Source of the DNA: JBBRHQ01 sp963815645 | Lineage (GTDB): Bacteria > Actinomycetota > Thermoleophilia > Solirubrobacterales > 70-9 | Assembly: GCA_963815645.1 (NCBI GenBank) | Contig: CAWFHL010000001.1 | Coordinates: 186,001 to 250,000 of the forward strand | Length of the DNA stretch: 64,000 bases | Direction of reading: 5' to 3' | Shown here: one piece after another, positions 1 to 8,403 of the stretch | Numbering within the stretch: position 1 is the stretch's first letter | Layout: every line of letters begins with the position of its first letter | Notes under the pieces: generated by a model | What the model was told of the DNA's origin: nothing | Seen by the model: only the letters and a program-made list of their open reading frames with translations | Databases searched by the model: none | Program-made: the position numbers and the translations under genes

Positions 1-1230
1 GGGAAGAGCGGGCCGAGGGCGTTGTCGAGCTCGGGGAAGAACCACTTGCGGTAGATCGCCGGCTCGGTCAGGTAGTGGGCGACGCTGAACCGTGGCCGCG
101 GGTCGAGCGGCATCTGATCGGGTCGCGGTAGGTGCAGCGGCCCCCAGCCGATCTGCGGGAGCGGGTTGCCGCCGGTCTTGATCGCGGCGCGCACATACCA
201 GTAGCCACCGACCACGAACATCGCCAGACCCATCACCCAGGCTGTGGTCAGCCGCCGGCCTCGACCGCTGAAGATGACCACCCCGGCGGCGATCACGCCG
301 ACCGGGGCCAGGAAGGTGAGCTTGACCGAGATCGAGAGGCCGGCGGCTATCCCGGCCATGACCAGCGGGCCCTTGTCGAGCAGTGCCGCGTGCGGGTCGG
401 GCGCCTCCTCCACAGCCCCCGCCTCCGGTGCGCGGCGCTGGTGACCGTTGATCAGGAAGGCGACGAAAACGATCAGGAACGCGAGGCCCATGATGTCGTT
501 GCGCGCCTCGCCCGGCTGGGTCTCGATCATCACCCCGGAGTCGAGGACGATCGCGGTCGCAACCAGGGTCGCCGGGCCGACCCGGTACGGGCGCCCGATG
601 CAGTAGGCGGCGAGCAGGGCGATCGCCAGCCAGAACATGTTGATCAGCGGCGAGAGCCAGTCGCTCTTCATCAGGACGATCGCGCTGCCGTGGATCAGCT
701 CGGAGCTCTGCGGGTAGAACCAGGCGGCGAGACGCAGCGGATCGGTCAGGTAGAGGTGCCAGATCGAGCCCTCCTGGGCGAACCGAGCCGCGAACGGCAT
801 GTGGTACCAGGTCGTGTCGCCACCGAACATCCCCTGGTCGAGGCTGAGCAGCGACGGGAAGGTCCACTCGGCGACGGTGAAAGAGGCGACGCCGACGGCG
901 ATCAGCAGGGCAAGCTTCTGCACCTTCGGCGCCTCGACGGCTCGGGTCTCGGCGGGTGCGAGCCGCCGGCCGAGCAGGGCCGCGAGCAAGGCCGAAGGCG
1001 ATGCAGACGACGACGATCCAGCCGAGCCGCAGAATGCTCAGCGTGCCCAACAGCTCCAGCGAGACGATCAGCAGCGCCACGGCGATCGTCGCGTCCGCGA
1101 GCCGGGCCAGCGCGCCTGAGAACTCCGGGACGATCCAGCGGCGCAGCCAGTAGCCGCCGAGCCCGAGCGAGGCGGCTATTCCCACGACCGCGAGGCAGCC
1201 GCCTATGTAGGAGCCCAGGGTCGGCGTCAC
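1..1230 (-). CDS. Polytopic membrane glycosyltransferase (GT-C like), partial, frameshifted
   Basis: The minus strand reads a long hydrophobic protein cut off by the window start. Hydrophobic stretches alternate with a loop containing GGDTTWYHMP, which resembles the first extracytoplasmic loop of GT-C enzymes, where an Asp is catalytic. Such proteins move a sugar from a polyprenyl-phosphate donor on the outer face of the membrane. A GTG at 1230 opens the frame, but around 985-1000 the reading must shift by one base: upstream it reads VVVCIAFG, downstream LLAALLGRRLAP. Beyond that point the frame stays open to base 1. The C-terminus lies outside the window, so the exact family cannot be settled. 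Membrane location is well supported; substrate is unknown. Confidence 0.6.
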   Translation of the reverse strand, partial: MTPTLGSYIGGCLAVVGIAASLGLGGYWLRRWIVPEFSGALARLADATIAVALLIVSLELLGTLSILRLGWIVVVCIAFGLARGPARPAARTRRDPSRRGAEGAEACPADRRRRRLFHRRRVDLPVAAQPRPGDVRWRHDLVPHAVRGSVRPGGLDLAPLPDRSAASRRLVLPAELRADPRQRDRPDEERLALAADQHVLAGDRPARRLLHRAPVPGRPGDPGCDRDRPRLRGDDRDPAGRGAQRHHGPRVPDRFRRLPDQRSPAPRTGGGGCGGGARPARGTARQGPAGHGRDSRRPLDLGQAHLPGPGRRDRRRGGHLQRSRPAADHSLGDGSGDVRGRWLLVCARRDQDRRQPAPADRLGAAAPTATRSDAARPAATVQRRPLPDRAGDLPQVVLPRARQRPRPALP

Positions 1231-1307
1231 AGCGGCGGAACTCTAGACGAGGGGGCGCCCCGAACGGCGCCGCCAAGCCTTCCCCGGGAACCGGCGGAGC
1301 GGCGGAG

Positions 1308-1997
1308 CTAGCTCGTCTCGGCGGAGACGCCGGTGGGGATCTGGCAGGCGACGCCGGTGCCGGCGAGCCCGCAGTAGCCGTTGGGGACCTTGTGCAGGTA
1401 CTGCTGGTGGTAGTCCTCGGCGTAATAGAAGGGCCCGGCGGGTTCGATCTCGGTCGTCGCCGGGTCCTTGCCCGCGGCGCTCAGCGCCTCGTCATAGGCG
1501 CGCAGCGCCATCTCGGCGATCGCCTTCTGCTGCTCGTCCACGTAGTAGATGCCGGAGCGGTACTGGGTGCCGACGTCATTGCCCTGGCGCATCCCCTGGG
1601 TGGGATCGTGCTCTTCGAAGAAGGTCTTGAGCAGCTCGCCGTAGGAGATCTTCGAGGGGTCGTAGGCGACCAGGACCGCCTCCGCATGGCCGGTGCGGGC
1701 GGTGCAGACCTCCTCGTAGGTGGGGTTCGGCGTGATCCCGTTCATGTAGCCGACGGCGGTCACATAGACGCCGTCGAGCTCCCAGAACAGCTGCTCGGCG
1801 CCCCAGAAGCAGCCGAGCGCGAAGTAGGCGGTCTCGATCCCGTCCGGGAAGGGGGGCTGCAGCGGCGTGCCTAGGACGGCGTGGCGCTTGGGCACGTCGA
1901 AGGCGGGCTGATCACGCCCCGGCAGGGCGTCCTCGGGATCCGGCATCTGGGTCTTCTGTGGGCTCAGCATCATCATCAGCTTTCCGACTCGGCTCAT
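1308..1997 (-). CDS. msrA: Peptide-methionine (S)-S-oxide reductase MsrA
   Basis: A 229-residue protein that reduces methionine-S-sulfoxide in proteins, using thioredoxin as electron source. The catalytic GCFWG motif is at residues 62-66 (Cys63), and family blocks such as YHQQYL near the C-terminus are present. A longer open frame runs upstream to 2162, but the ATG at 1997 is preceded by GAGGA about nine bases away and gives the N-terminus MSRVGKLMMM, so I chose it. The roughly 50 residues before the catalytic core are typical of the longer MsrA subclass. Thioredoxin reductase is encoded 12 kb away, and a peroxiredoxin follows nearby, a plausible oxidative-repair neighbourhood. Confidence 0.95.
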   Translation of the reverse strand: MSRVGKLMMMLSPQKTQMPDPEDALPGRDQPAFDVPKRHAVLGTPLQPPFPDGIETAYFALGCFWGAEQLFWELDGVYVTAVGYMNGITPNPTYEEVCTARTGHAEAVLVAYDPSKISYGELLKTFFEEHDPTQGMRQGNDVGTQYRSGIYYVDEQQKAIAEMALRAYDEALSAAGKDPATTEIEPAGPFYYAEDYHQQYLHKVPNGYCGLAGTGVACQIPTGVSAETS

Positions 1998-2053
1998 GTC
2001 AAATGGTCCTCGGTTCCCCTCCGACGTTACAGAGCCGCTAGTTTCGGGATCCT

Positions 2054-2341
2054 GTGCTCCTGGCCCTGGCCGCCCTCCTCGCCCTCGCCTCGCTGCTGAA
2101 GACGCTGCTGCTGCCGGTGGTCGTCGCCGCCGGAATCGTCGCGCTGCTCGTCCTCGGGGCAATCGCAGGGGCGATCGCGATCGGCATCATCGCGCTCTTC
2201 GCGATGATCGGCCGCGCTCCTCTTCGGGCGCGACCTGCGCCCGCGCTGGCTGCGGCGCGACCGCGGCGCCAGCGCCTGAGCCGGGTCGCGCTCGCGGAGC
2301 CGCCGGCGACTCAGCTCGGCTGGGGGACGATCCGGATGTAG
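2054..2341 (+). CDS. Possible small hydrophobic membrane protein
   Basis: A GTG-initiated frame lies between msrA and the peroxiredoxin gene. It begins VLLALAALLALASLLKTL and continues with a second hydrophobic stretch, so one or two membrane helices are likely. As read, it runs to 2341 and overlaps the 3' end of the peroxiredoxin gene on the other strand. If one base is dropped near 2210, the tail becomes a short basic segment (LLFGRDLRPRWLRRDR) ending at 2279, before the neighbour. That looks more natural for a membrane protein. No family recognised; it could also be non-coding. Confidence 0.3.
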   Translation: MLLALAALLALASLLKTLLLPVVVAAGIVALLVLGAIAGAIAIGIIALFAMIGRAPLRARPAPALAAARPRRQRLSRVALAEPPATQLGWGTIRM

Positions 2342-2970
2342 GGCTTGGGCGACTCCCAGCCGTCCGGATAGGTCTCCTTGGCCTCGTCGTCGGAAACCGA
2401 GCCGGAGATGATCACGTCCTCGCCCTGCTTCCAGTTGACCGGAGTCGCGACCTTGTGCTTGGCCGTCAGCTGCAGCGAGTCGATCACCCGCAGGACCTCG
2501 TCGAAGTTCCGGCCCGTGGTCATCGGATAGACGAGGATCAGCTTCACCTTCTTGTCGGGGCCGATGACGATGACGTTGCGGACGGTCTGGTTGTCGGCCG
2601 GTGTGCGCTCCAGCGGGTCGCCCTCGGTCTCGGCCGGGAGCATGTCGTAGAGCTTCGAGACCTTGAAGTCGCTGTCGGCGATCAGCGGGTAGTTGGGCGC
2701 CGTCCCCTGGGTCTCCTCGATGTCCTTCGCCCAATCGGCGTGACGATCGGACGGGTCGACCGAGAGGCCGATGATCTTCACGTTGCGCGACTCGAAGTCC
2801 GGCTTGATCTTCGCCATGTAGCCGAGCTCGGTCGTGCAGACGGGAGTGAAGTCCTTGGGGTGCGAGAAGAGAACCGCCCAGCTGTCGCCGATCCAGTCAT
2901 GGAAGCTGATCGGGCCCTCGGTCGTCTCAGCCTCGAAGTCCGGGGCGGTGTCGCCAATCTTCAGTGCCAT
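2311..2970 (-). CDS. 1-Cys peroxiredoxin (Prx6/AhpC-TSA family)
   Basis: A 219-residue thiol peroxidase that reduces hydrogen peroxide and organic hydroperoxides in the cytoplasm. The active-site pattern P38xxxT42xxC45 reads HPKDFTPVCTTE, with the peroxidatic cysteine at Cys45. The long C-terminal extension and PVCTTE sequence are typical of the Prx6 group, which lacks a second resolving cysteine. The start ATG follows a near-perfect Shine-Dalgarno (AAGGAGG) about seven bases upstream, suggesting strong translation. It is a single-gene unit between a convergent small frame and a tRNA gene. Confidence 0.95.
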   Translation of the reverse strand: MALKIGDTAPDFEAETTEGPISFHDWIGDSWAVLFSHPKDFTPVCTTELGYMAKIKPDFESRNVKIIGLSVDPSDRHADWAKDIEETQGTAPNYPLIADSDFKVSKLYDMLPAETEGDPLERTPADNQTVRNVIVIGPDKKVKLILVYPMTTGRNFDEVLRVIDSLQLTAKHKVATPVNWKQGEDVIISGSVSDDEAKETYPDGWESPKPYIRIVPQPS

Positions 2971-3036
2971 TCGTTTTCCTCCTTGGGGACTGGTCTACGG
3001 GAGAACTTAGAGGAAAGTATTTGGAACTCGTTCGAG

Positions 3037-3111
3037 TCGGGGCGGCTGGATTCGAACCAGCGATCTCGGCTCCCCAAAAGCCGCGCGATAACCAGGCTTC
3101 GCTACGCCCCG
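3037..3111 (-). tRNA. tRNA-Pro (anticodon UGG)
   Basis: Read on the minus strand, the 75-base segment folds as a tRNA. The acceptor stem is CGGGGCG with CGCCCCG plus discriminator A. The anticodon stem CGGCT/AGCCG holds the loop TTTGGGG (anticodon TGG), and the T-arm contains GGTTCGAATCC. The 3' CCA is not encoded. The sequence closely resembles bacterial proline tRNAs. Confidence 0.93.
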
Positions 3112-3164
3112 AACGACTCCGAGTTTACGGTCCGGCTAGGGCGCGGCCGGTAGGTTTCGCGGCG

Positions 3165-4425
3165 ATGGCCGACGTCCGTCCCTTTCCCGCGCTGCACTAC
3201 AACCTCGAGGCGGTCGGCTCGCTCGGCGAAGTCACCGCTCCCCCCTATGACGTGATCGACGCCGCACAGCGGGAGGATCTGTTGCGCGAGCTCGCCGTTC
3301 AATGTTGTCGAGGCGGACCTGCCAAAGGCCGGTGAGGACGGTGATCCCTACGAGCACGCGGCCGAGACGCTCGAGGAGTGGACACTGCAGGGGGTCCTGA
3401 CCCAGGACCGTGAGCCCTCGCTTTGGGCGCTTACCCAGGACTACACCGCACCAGACGGAGCCGCCCACACCCGGCACGGGATCCTCGCCCGGGTTGCGGT
3501 CGAGGACTACGGCGCGGGGCGGGTCCGCCCGCACGAGCGCACCCAGCCGGGGCCGAAGCTCGATCGCCTCAAGCTGACCCGGGCCACCCACTTCAACCTC
3601 TCGCCGATCTTCTCGCTGTCGAGCGCCGACGCCTGGCCGCTGGTCGAGCCCGCCACGGGGGAGGCGGCCTGGGGCGAGGTGCGCGACGGCGACGGCACCG
3701 TCCACCGTGTCTGGCGGGTCACTGACCCCGATATCCACGAGGCGGTCGCTGACCGGCTCGCCGAAGCCGAGCTTTTGATCGCCGACGGCCATCACCGCTA
3801 CGAAACGGCCCGGGCATTCATGGAGGAGGTCGGCGGCGAAGGGCCGCACCGCTACACCCTGATGGCACTCACCGGGCTCGACGATCCCGGGCTCACGGTG
3901 TTCCCCACCCACCGGCTGATCTCCGGGCTTGCCGACGATCCGGAGCGCCAGCAGCGCCTCGGCGGCGGCCTGCGCGAGCTGTTCGAGGCCGAGGAGGTTC
4001 CGATCGAGGAGATCGACCCTGCCGGCGAATCCGGGATCGGCGTGTTCGGCTCCTACGACTCCCATCACCGGCGCGGCTTCCGGCTCCGGCTGAAGGACAC
4101 CGCGGAGCTGGAGCGGCTGCTGCCCGGCAAGCCGCAGGCCTACCGTGAGCTCGACGCGGTGATCCTCGAGACCCTCGTTCTCAAAGGGATCCTCGGGATG
4201 AGCGAGGAGGACATCGCAGCGAAGCGGGGGATCGGCTACGCGAAGGGCATCCCCGAATCTCTCGACCAGCTCGAGGACGGCGCCTACGACGTCGCCTTCA
4301 TCCTCCGCCCGACCCCGGTCGAGCAGGTCCGCGAGGTCGCCGACTCGGGCGAGACGATGCCACCGAAGTCCACTTACTTCTTTCCCAAGCTGCTCTCCGG
4401 CCTGGTCTTCAACCCGCTCGACTGA
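3165..4425 (+). CDS. DUF1015 family protein (frameshifted)
   Basis: A conserved cytoplasmic protein of unknown function (DUF1015, about 400 residues). The N-terminus from ATG 3165 reads MADVRPFPALHY and includes the family block APPYDVI. The rest, in another frame, contains HFNLSPIF, ADGHHRYETA and the C-terminal FFPKLLSGLV, all typical of the family. The two frames join near 3297, where NVVEADLP in the second frame continues the first. One or a few bases are missing there, so the gene is either a recent pseudogene or carries a sequence error. The downstream part alone spans 3679-4425. Confidence 0.8.
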
Positions 4426-4484
4426 GCAACTCGGTGGGCTGCGCGGCTGCCGAGCCCGCCCCGCACCCGGAATAGGATGGGCGC

Positions 4485-5052
4485 GTGGTGAAGATCTACA
4501 CCCGCAAGGGAGACGACGGGACCACCTCGCTCTGGTACGGCGGCCGGGTGCCGAAGTCGGACGCCCGAACCGAGGCCTACGGGACGCTCGACGAGGCGAC
4601 CGCAACACTTGGCGCTGCCCGCGCGCTCTGCGGCGCCGGCGAGGAGGAGCTGGCGGCGGACATCCTCGGCCTGCAGAGCGCCCTGTTCGTCGCCGGGGCG
4701 GAGCTGGCGACAGCGCCCGAAGCGGCGGAGCGGCTCGAGGACGGTGTCAGCAGGGTCACCGACCCGATGGTCTCCGAGCTCGAGGAGCTGATCGACAAGT
4801 ACATGGCGAAGGTCGATCTGCCGCCGAAGTTCGTGATCCCGGGCGGTACCCGGCTCTCGGCGGCGCTCGACCTCGCCCGCACGACGATCCGCCGGGCCGA
4901 GCGGCGAGTCGCAGCCCTGGCCGAGCAGGACCGGCTCGCCGATCGACGCCGTGATCCGTTTCGTCAACCGGGCATCCGATCTCGTCTTCGCAATGGCCCG
5001 CGCCTCCGACACCGACGACCCCGTCCTCTTCGAGGGGCGTGGCAAGGGCTGA
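4485..5052 (+). CDS. PduO-type cob(I)alamin adenosyltransferase (frameshifted)
   Basis: Transfers the adenosyl group of ATP to cob(I)alamin to make coenzyme B12. The N-terminus VKIYTRKGDDGTTSL is the ATP-binding signature of PduO-type enzymes, followed by the conserved GTLDEATATLG and FVIPGGTRLSAALDLARTT blocks. Near 4935 the frame must shift: the downstream frame reads SPIDAVIRFVNRASDLVFAM and ends at a TGA at 5050-5052, one base before the next gene. Both halves are well conserved, which favours a one-base error. Two GTG codons (4485, 4488) are possible starts. Confidence 0.85.
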
Positions 5053-5053
5053 G

Positions 5054-5455
5054 ATGGTCACCGTCGTCGCCCGTCGTCGCGAAGGATTCACCCACGACGT
5101 CGAGATCGAGGGCGGACATTCCCTGGTGATCGATGAGCCGCAGGCATCGGGCGGCGCCGACCATGGCCCCTCGCCGTCCAGGGTCCTCGCCGCCTCGCTC
5201 GCCGCCTGCACCGCGATCACCCTGGAGATGTACGCGGACCGCAAGGATTGGCCGGTCGGGGACGTCGAGGTCGAGGTCGGGATGGAATACACCGGACCGA
5301 CGCCAAGCGGATTCACCGTCACCCTCCGCCTGCCGAAAGAGCTCAGCTCCGAGCAGCAGGAGCGGATCAGGGTGATCGCCGGCAAGTGCCCCGTCCACCG
5401 CGCCCTGGCAAGCGAGACCGAGGTCGAGATCCGGGACCGGATCGAGCTCGTCTAG
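5054..5455 (+). CDS. OsmC family peroxidase-like protein
   Basis: A 133-residue OsmC/Ohr-fold protein. The two conserved reactive cysteines are present (Cys52 in AACTAI, Cys112 in KCPVH), supporting thiol-dependent hydroperoxide reduction. ATG 5054 begins MVTVVARRREGF, one base after the stop of the adenosyltransferase gene, so the two are probably co-transcribed. A GTG at 5039 would add five residues and overlap the upstream gene. The family is cytoplasmic and dimeric. The exact peroxide substrate cannot be told from sequence. Confidence 0.88.
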   Translation: MVTVVARRREGFTHDVEIEGGHSLVIDEPQASGGADHGPSPSRVLAASLAACTAITLEMYADRKDWPVGDVEVEVGMEYTGPTPSGFTVTLRLPKELSSEQQERIRVIAGKCPVHRALASETEVEIRDRIELV

Positions 5456-5460
5456 TCGGG

Positions 5461-6261
5461 ATGGATCTCGGCCTCGCCGACCGCAGCTGCGTCGTCACCG
5501 GTGCCAGCCGGGGGATCGGTCGTGAGACCGCCCGCCAGCTCTGCGCCGAGGGAGCCAGGGTGCTGCTCGTCGCCCGCGATCCCAAGGCGCTCGCCGAGGC
5601 CGCAACGGAGGCGGCCGCCGTCGGAGGAGATGCGGCGACCCTGGCCCTCGACATAACCGCGCCAGACTCCGGCGAGCGCATGCTGGCGGCCGCGAGCGAG
5701 CAGTTCGGCCGGCTCGACGTCCTCGTCAACAACGCCGGCGTCGCCAAGTGGCGGCGGCTCGAGGAGGTGCCCGAGGAGGACTGGCGGCTCCAGTACGAGC
5801 TCAACGTGATCGCCCCGCTGCGCGCGATGCGGGCCGCCGTGCCGGGAATGGCCGAGCGCGGCTGGGGAAGGATCGTCAACGTCTGCTCGACCGCCGGCAA
5901 GCGCCCCTCGGCGGCGATGCCCGAGTACTCGGTGGCGAAGGCCGCCGAGCTCTCGCTCTCGCGCCTTTTCGCCGACCGCTATGCCGACCAGGGAGTTCTG
6001 GTCAACGCGGTCTGCCCGGGCCCGACGAGCTCGGAGATGTGGATGGAGCCGGGAGGCCTGCTCGACCAATCCCGGGAGATGTCTGGAGCCGCCAACCGCG
6101 AGCAGGCGCTCGAGCAGGCCGGCGCCAAGCGCCCGATCGGCCGGCTCGCCGAGGTCGGGGAGATTGCCGCGGCGATCGTCTTCCTCTGCTCGGAGCGCGC
6201 CTCCTACGTCGCGGGCGCCGCCTGGAGCGTCGACGGCGGCACTGTGCAGGTGATCATCTGA
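5461..6261 (+). CDS. Short-chain dehydrogenase/reductase (SDR)
   Basis: A classical SDR of 266 residues using NAD(P)H. The cofactor motif TGASRGIG is at 13-20, NNAG at 90-93, and the catalytic triad Ser143, Tyr156, Lys160 (YSVAK). The C-terminal block AAWSVDGGTVQ is typical of FabG-like 3-oxoacyl reductases. Substrate is not evident. It starts five bases after the OsmC stop, so it belongs to the same run of genes. The start follows family length and places the glycine motif near the N-terminus. Confidence 0.9.
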   Translation: MDLGLADRSCVVTGASRGIGRETARQLCAEGARVLLVARDPKALAEAATEAAAVGGDAATLALDITAPDSGERMLAAASEQFGRLDVLVNNAGVAKWRRLEEVPEEDWRLQYELNVIAPLRAMRAAVPGMAERGWGRIVNVCSTAGKRPSAAMPEYSVAKAAELSLSRLFADRYADQGVLVNAVCPGPTSSEMWMEPGGLLDQSREMSGAANREQALEQAGAKRPIGRLAEVGEIAAAIVFLCSERASYVAGAAWSVDGGTVQVII

Positions 6262-6818
6262 GTCACGACCTCCGCCGCCTGCTCCTCTCATCCGAGGAAG
6301 CCGAGGCGATGGAGGCACACGGCGCGACCGACGCCGCGGTACTCCTGGCGCTCTACGGTTGGCCGGAGGAGCCCGGTCTGATCTTCACCGAGCGCCGCGC
6401 CGACCTCCGCCGCCACGCCGGCGAGATCTCCTTCCCGGGGGGCCGCCAGGACCATCCACGGGAAGCCCTGCTCGAGACCGCCCTGCGCGAGGCCGAGGAG
6501 GAGATCGGCCTGAAGCCGGCAGCGGTCGATGTGGCCGGCGCGCTGCCGCCGATCGGCACCTTCGTCACCTCCTACAAAGTGCATCCATTCGTCGGCCTGG
6601 TCGACCATCCAGGCAAGCTGAATCTCGAGCCGAGCCCAGCCGAGGTTGAGACCGTGCTCACCTTCTCGCTCGAAGTGCTGCGCGAGGGCTTCGGGATGCG
6701 CCGCCTGGTCCGCCGCGGCGTCCCGATCCGCACCCCGACCTACACGGTCGAGGAGCATCTGATCTGGGGCGCGACGGCCCGCATCCTCGGTGACTTCCTG
6801 GAGCGGCTGGAGGCTTGA
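6258..6818 (+). CDS. NUDIX hydrolase, CoA-pyrophosphatase type
   Basis: The NUDIX helix is present as REAEEEIGL, preceded by ISFPGGR, the pairing seen in CoA diphosphatases that cleave CoA or acyl-CoA into phosphopantetheine and 3',5'-ADP. Later blocks such as GTFVTSYKVHPFVG and LIWGATARIL also match that group. No ATG, GTG or TTG precedes the conserved N-terminal helix (LSHDLRRLL). A CTG at 6258 overlaps the SDR stop as CTGA and would include it. The first ATG is at 6309 and would shorten the N-terminus by 17 residues. I give the CTG start because three other genes here show the same arrangement. Confidence 0.85.
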   Translation: MSHDLRRLLLSSEEAEAMEAHGATDAAVLLALYGWPEEPGLIFTERRADLRRHAGEISFPGGRQDHPREALLETALREAEEEIGLKPAAVDVAGALPPIGTFVTSYKVHPFVGLVDHPGKLNLEPSPAEVETVLTFSLEVLREGFGMRRLVRRGVPIRTPTYTVEEHLIWGATARILGDFLERLEA

Positions 6819-6876
6819 AGGTCCCTTGATCGGGAACCGGGATGGCACCGCAGTCATTGCCCGATCGGGTGTTTGG

Positions 6877-7500
6877 GCCAGGGGGGCCAACCATGAGAAG
6901 GACAAGACAACGCGCGTCACCGACGGGGGCATCCCCTGGGTGACGATCTCCCTGGTCGCCTGGAACCACATCCGCAAACTCGGGGCACCCCGGCGGCAGG
7001 CGCCTACGTCGCCACCGTATTTCGCGGTGGCTCAACCGCCTGGATCCGCAACGACCTGACCGGGGTCGCCGCCGACGACCCGGACCCCTACTCCCACTTG
7101 AGCCGCGCCGCACCCCGCCAGAACCGGAAGGACGCCGAGTACCTGCTGTCCCAGTTCGGCACCGACCCCGGCGATGTGCCGCTCACCTTCGTCAACTTCC
7201 ACTGGCATGTGCTCGACGACTTCGGGGGGTAGGAGACCACCGGCTACACCGACGCCCAGGCGCTGACCGACACGATCGACGCGATCAAGAGGCAACCTCC
7301 ATGTCGTGCTCGACCAGGAGAATCTGCCCTTCGTGCTCTGGTTCGACACCGACGGCATCCCCGCACATGGGCTCTTCGATCCGGCCTCGGGGCTGGAGAC
7401 CTGCGGCCCAGTGGGGTCACCTTCCGCGACACCCTCGCGGATTACAACGCCAGGTTGGCCGCCGCGCTGGGGGATAAGCGTAGAGCGATCGCCTATCTGG
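6877..7500 (+). pseudogene. Decayed gene of unknown family, several frameshifts and a stop
   Basis: This stretch holds protein-like segments scattered over three frames in the same order and direction: TISLVAWNHIRK, then AYVATVFRGGSTAWIRNDL, then SQFGTDPGDVPLTFVNFHWH followed by an in-frame TAG near 7231. After that come LHVVLDQENLPFVLWFDTDG in a new frame and TFRDTLADYNARLAAALGD in a third. At least three indels plus one stop are needed to rejoin them. The segments look like one lost protein of about 200 residues. I do not recognise the family. It ends against the convergent Rossmann-fold gene. Confidence 0.55.
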
Positions 7501-7981
7501 TGAGCCGAGCAGTCGCGGCGCTCACCTCTTCCGTCCATCGGCGGGGATCGGCCGGGTCGGCGGTGATTATCTCGACCGGGATCCGCCAGCGATGAGACGC
7601 CGCCCGCACGATCTCCGACCCGCCGTTCAGCAGGTCGGACGCCACGGTGCCGGCCGCCTCGTAGATGAAGCCGCGAACCGGGGTGTCGACCAGGCGCTCG
7701 AGGAGGCGCTCGAGGCGGGGCCCATGAATCGCCGCAATTTCCTCCGGGTCGCCATCCGCCGAGCCCAGCAGCCAGTGGACGACGGCGACATCACCGACCA
7801 GGTCGAGGACTGAGCCCGGCCGATCCGGATCGGCGAGGGCGGGCTCGATCCCGACCGCGGTCAGGTCCGCCGACTGGGCGGACGAGCGCGAGGTGCCGCG
7901 GACTGCCCAGCCCTGGCCGAGCAGGCCCGCCCCGAGCAGCCTGCCGCGACATCCGCAGCCGACGATCAGCGCCCGGGCCAA
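7493..7981 (-). CDS. Short Rossmann-fold (NAD-binding, SDR-like) protein
   Basis: A 162-residue protein starting MARALIVGCGCRGRLLG, a dinucleotide-binding GxGxxG-like turn, followed by alternating strands and helices as in extended SDRs. It is far shorter than a full epimerase and lacks a visible YxxxK pair, so it may be a binding or remnant protein. It starts eight bases after the stop of the small membrane protein gene upstream, suggesting co-transcription. Its 3' end touches the decayed gene on the other strand. Function unknown. Confidence 0.65.
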   Translation of the reverse strand: MARALIVGCGCRGRLLGAGLLGQGWAVRGTSRSSAQSADLTAVGIEPALADPDRPGSVLDLVGDVAVVHWLLGSADGDPEEIAAIHGPRLERLLERLVDTPVRGFIYEAAGTVASDLLNGGSEIVRAASHRWRIPVEIITADPADPRRWTEEVSAATARLTR

Positions 7982-7988
7982 GGGCGAA

Positions 7989-8282
7989 TCAGGCGGCTCC
8001 GAAGGGGCCGCGCCCGCGGAGGCGGTTGAGCTCGTCCTCGGCGACTTTGCGCCGCAGCTCCTGCTCGGTCAGTTCGGGGGCACCCCGTCGCCTTCGCATC
8101 TCGTTCTGAGCGTCGATCATCTGCTGGATGTCGTCTATCTCGAGCTCTGCCTCGACCTCGGGCGAGCGGGTCGGCTTCCAATCGACCAGGTCGGCTCCGC
8201 TTCCGGGATAGAAGTGGCCAACCAGGAGCAGCACGCCGATCAGGAATGCGAGGATCGCAAGGGTCGCCAGAATGAACCCCAC
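7989..8282 (-). CDS. Small single-pass membrane protein, hypothetical
   Basis: A 97-residue protein with one N-terminal membrane helix (about residues 4-24, FILATLAILAFLIGVLLLV) followed by a charged cytoplasmic tail. The tail contains predicted helical segments rich in Glu and Arg (DDIQQMIDAQNEMRRR). The layout recalls small membrane-anchored coiled-coil proteins, but I do not recognise a family. It is the first gene of a two-gene minus-strand unit. The divergent region upstream holds a copy of the two-hairpin repeat. Confidence 0.65.
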   Translation of the reverse strand: MGFILATLAILAFLIGVLLLVGHFYPGSGADLVDWKPTRSPEVEAELEIDDIQQMIDAQNEMRRRRGAPELTEQELRRKVAEDELNRLRGRGPFGAA

Positions 8283-8317
8283 GGGCTCAGGATAGGGCGT
8301 TACGGGGGCGCCGAATA

Positions 8318-8373
8318 ACTTGCGGCGGCTTCGCCGCCTGACGTTCCTGTGCCGGCGCTAACACCGCGCCGGC
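8318..8373. repeat. Two-hairpin intergenic repeat, locus A (one copy)
   Basis: A 56-base element starting ACTTGCGGCGGC. The first hairpin is GGCGGC-TTC-GCCGCC. The second is GCCGGCGC-TAACACC-GCGCCGGC. It lies in the divergent gap between a small membrane protein gene and the aminotransferase gene. The same element occurs at 13811, 20092, 20160, 47284, 47352 and 47420. Confidence 0.85.
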
Positions 8374-8403
8374 AGACAGTGATGGGTTAGCCTCGCCCGG
8401 GCG

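Noticed and set aside
132..1874. Long open frame on the plus strand (580 codons)
   Set aside because: Low-complexity Arg/Gly/Asp-rich product antisense to the glycosyltransferase and msrA; typical high-GC shadow frame.
7225..7240. In-frame TAG in the decayed gene considered as recoding
   Set aside because: At least three frameshifts elsewhere in the same gene make simple decay the better explanation.
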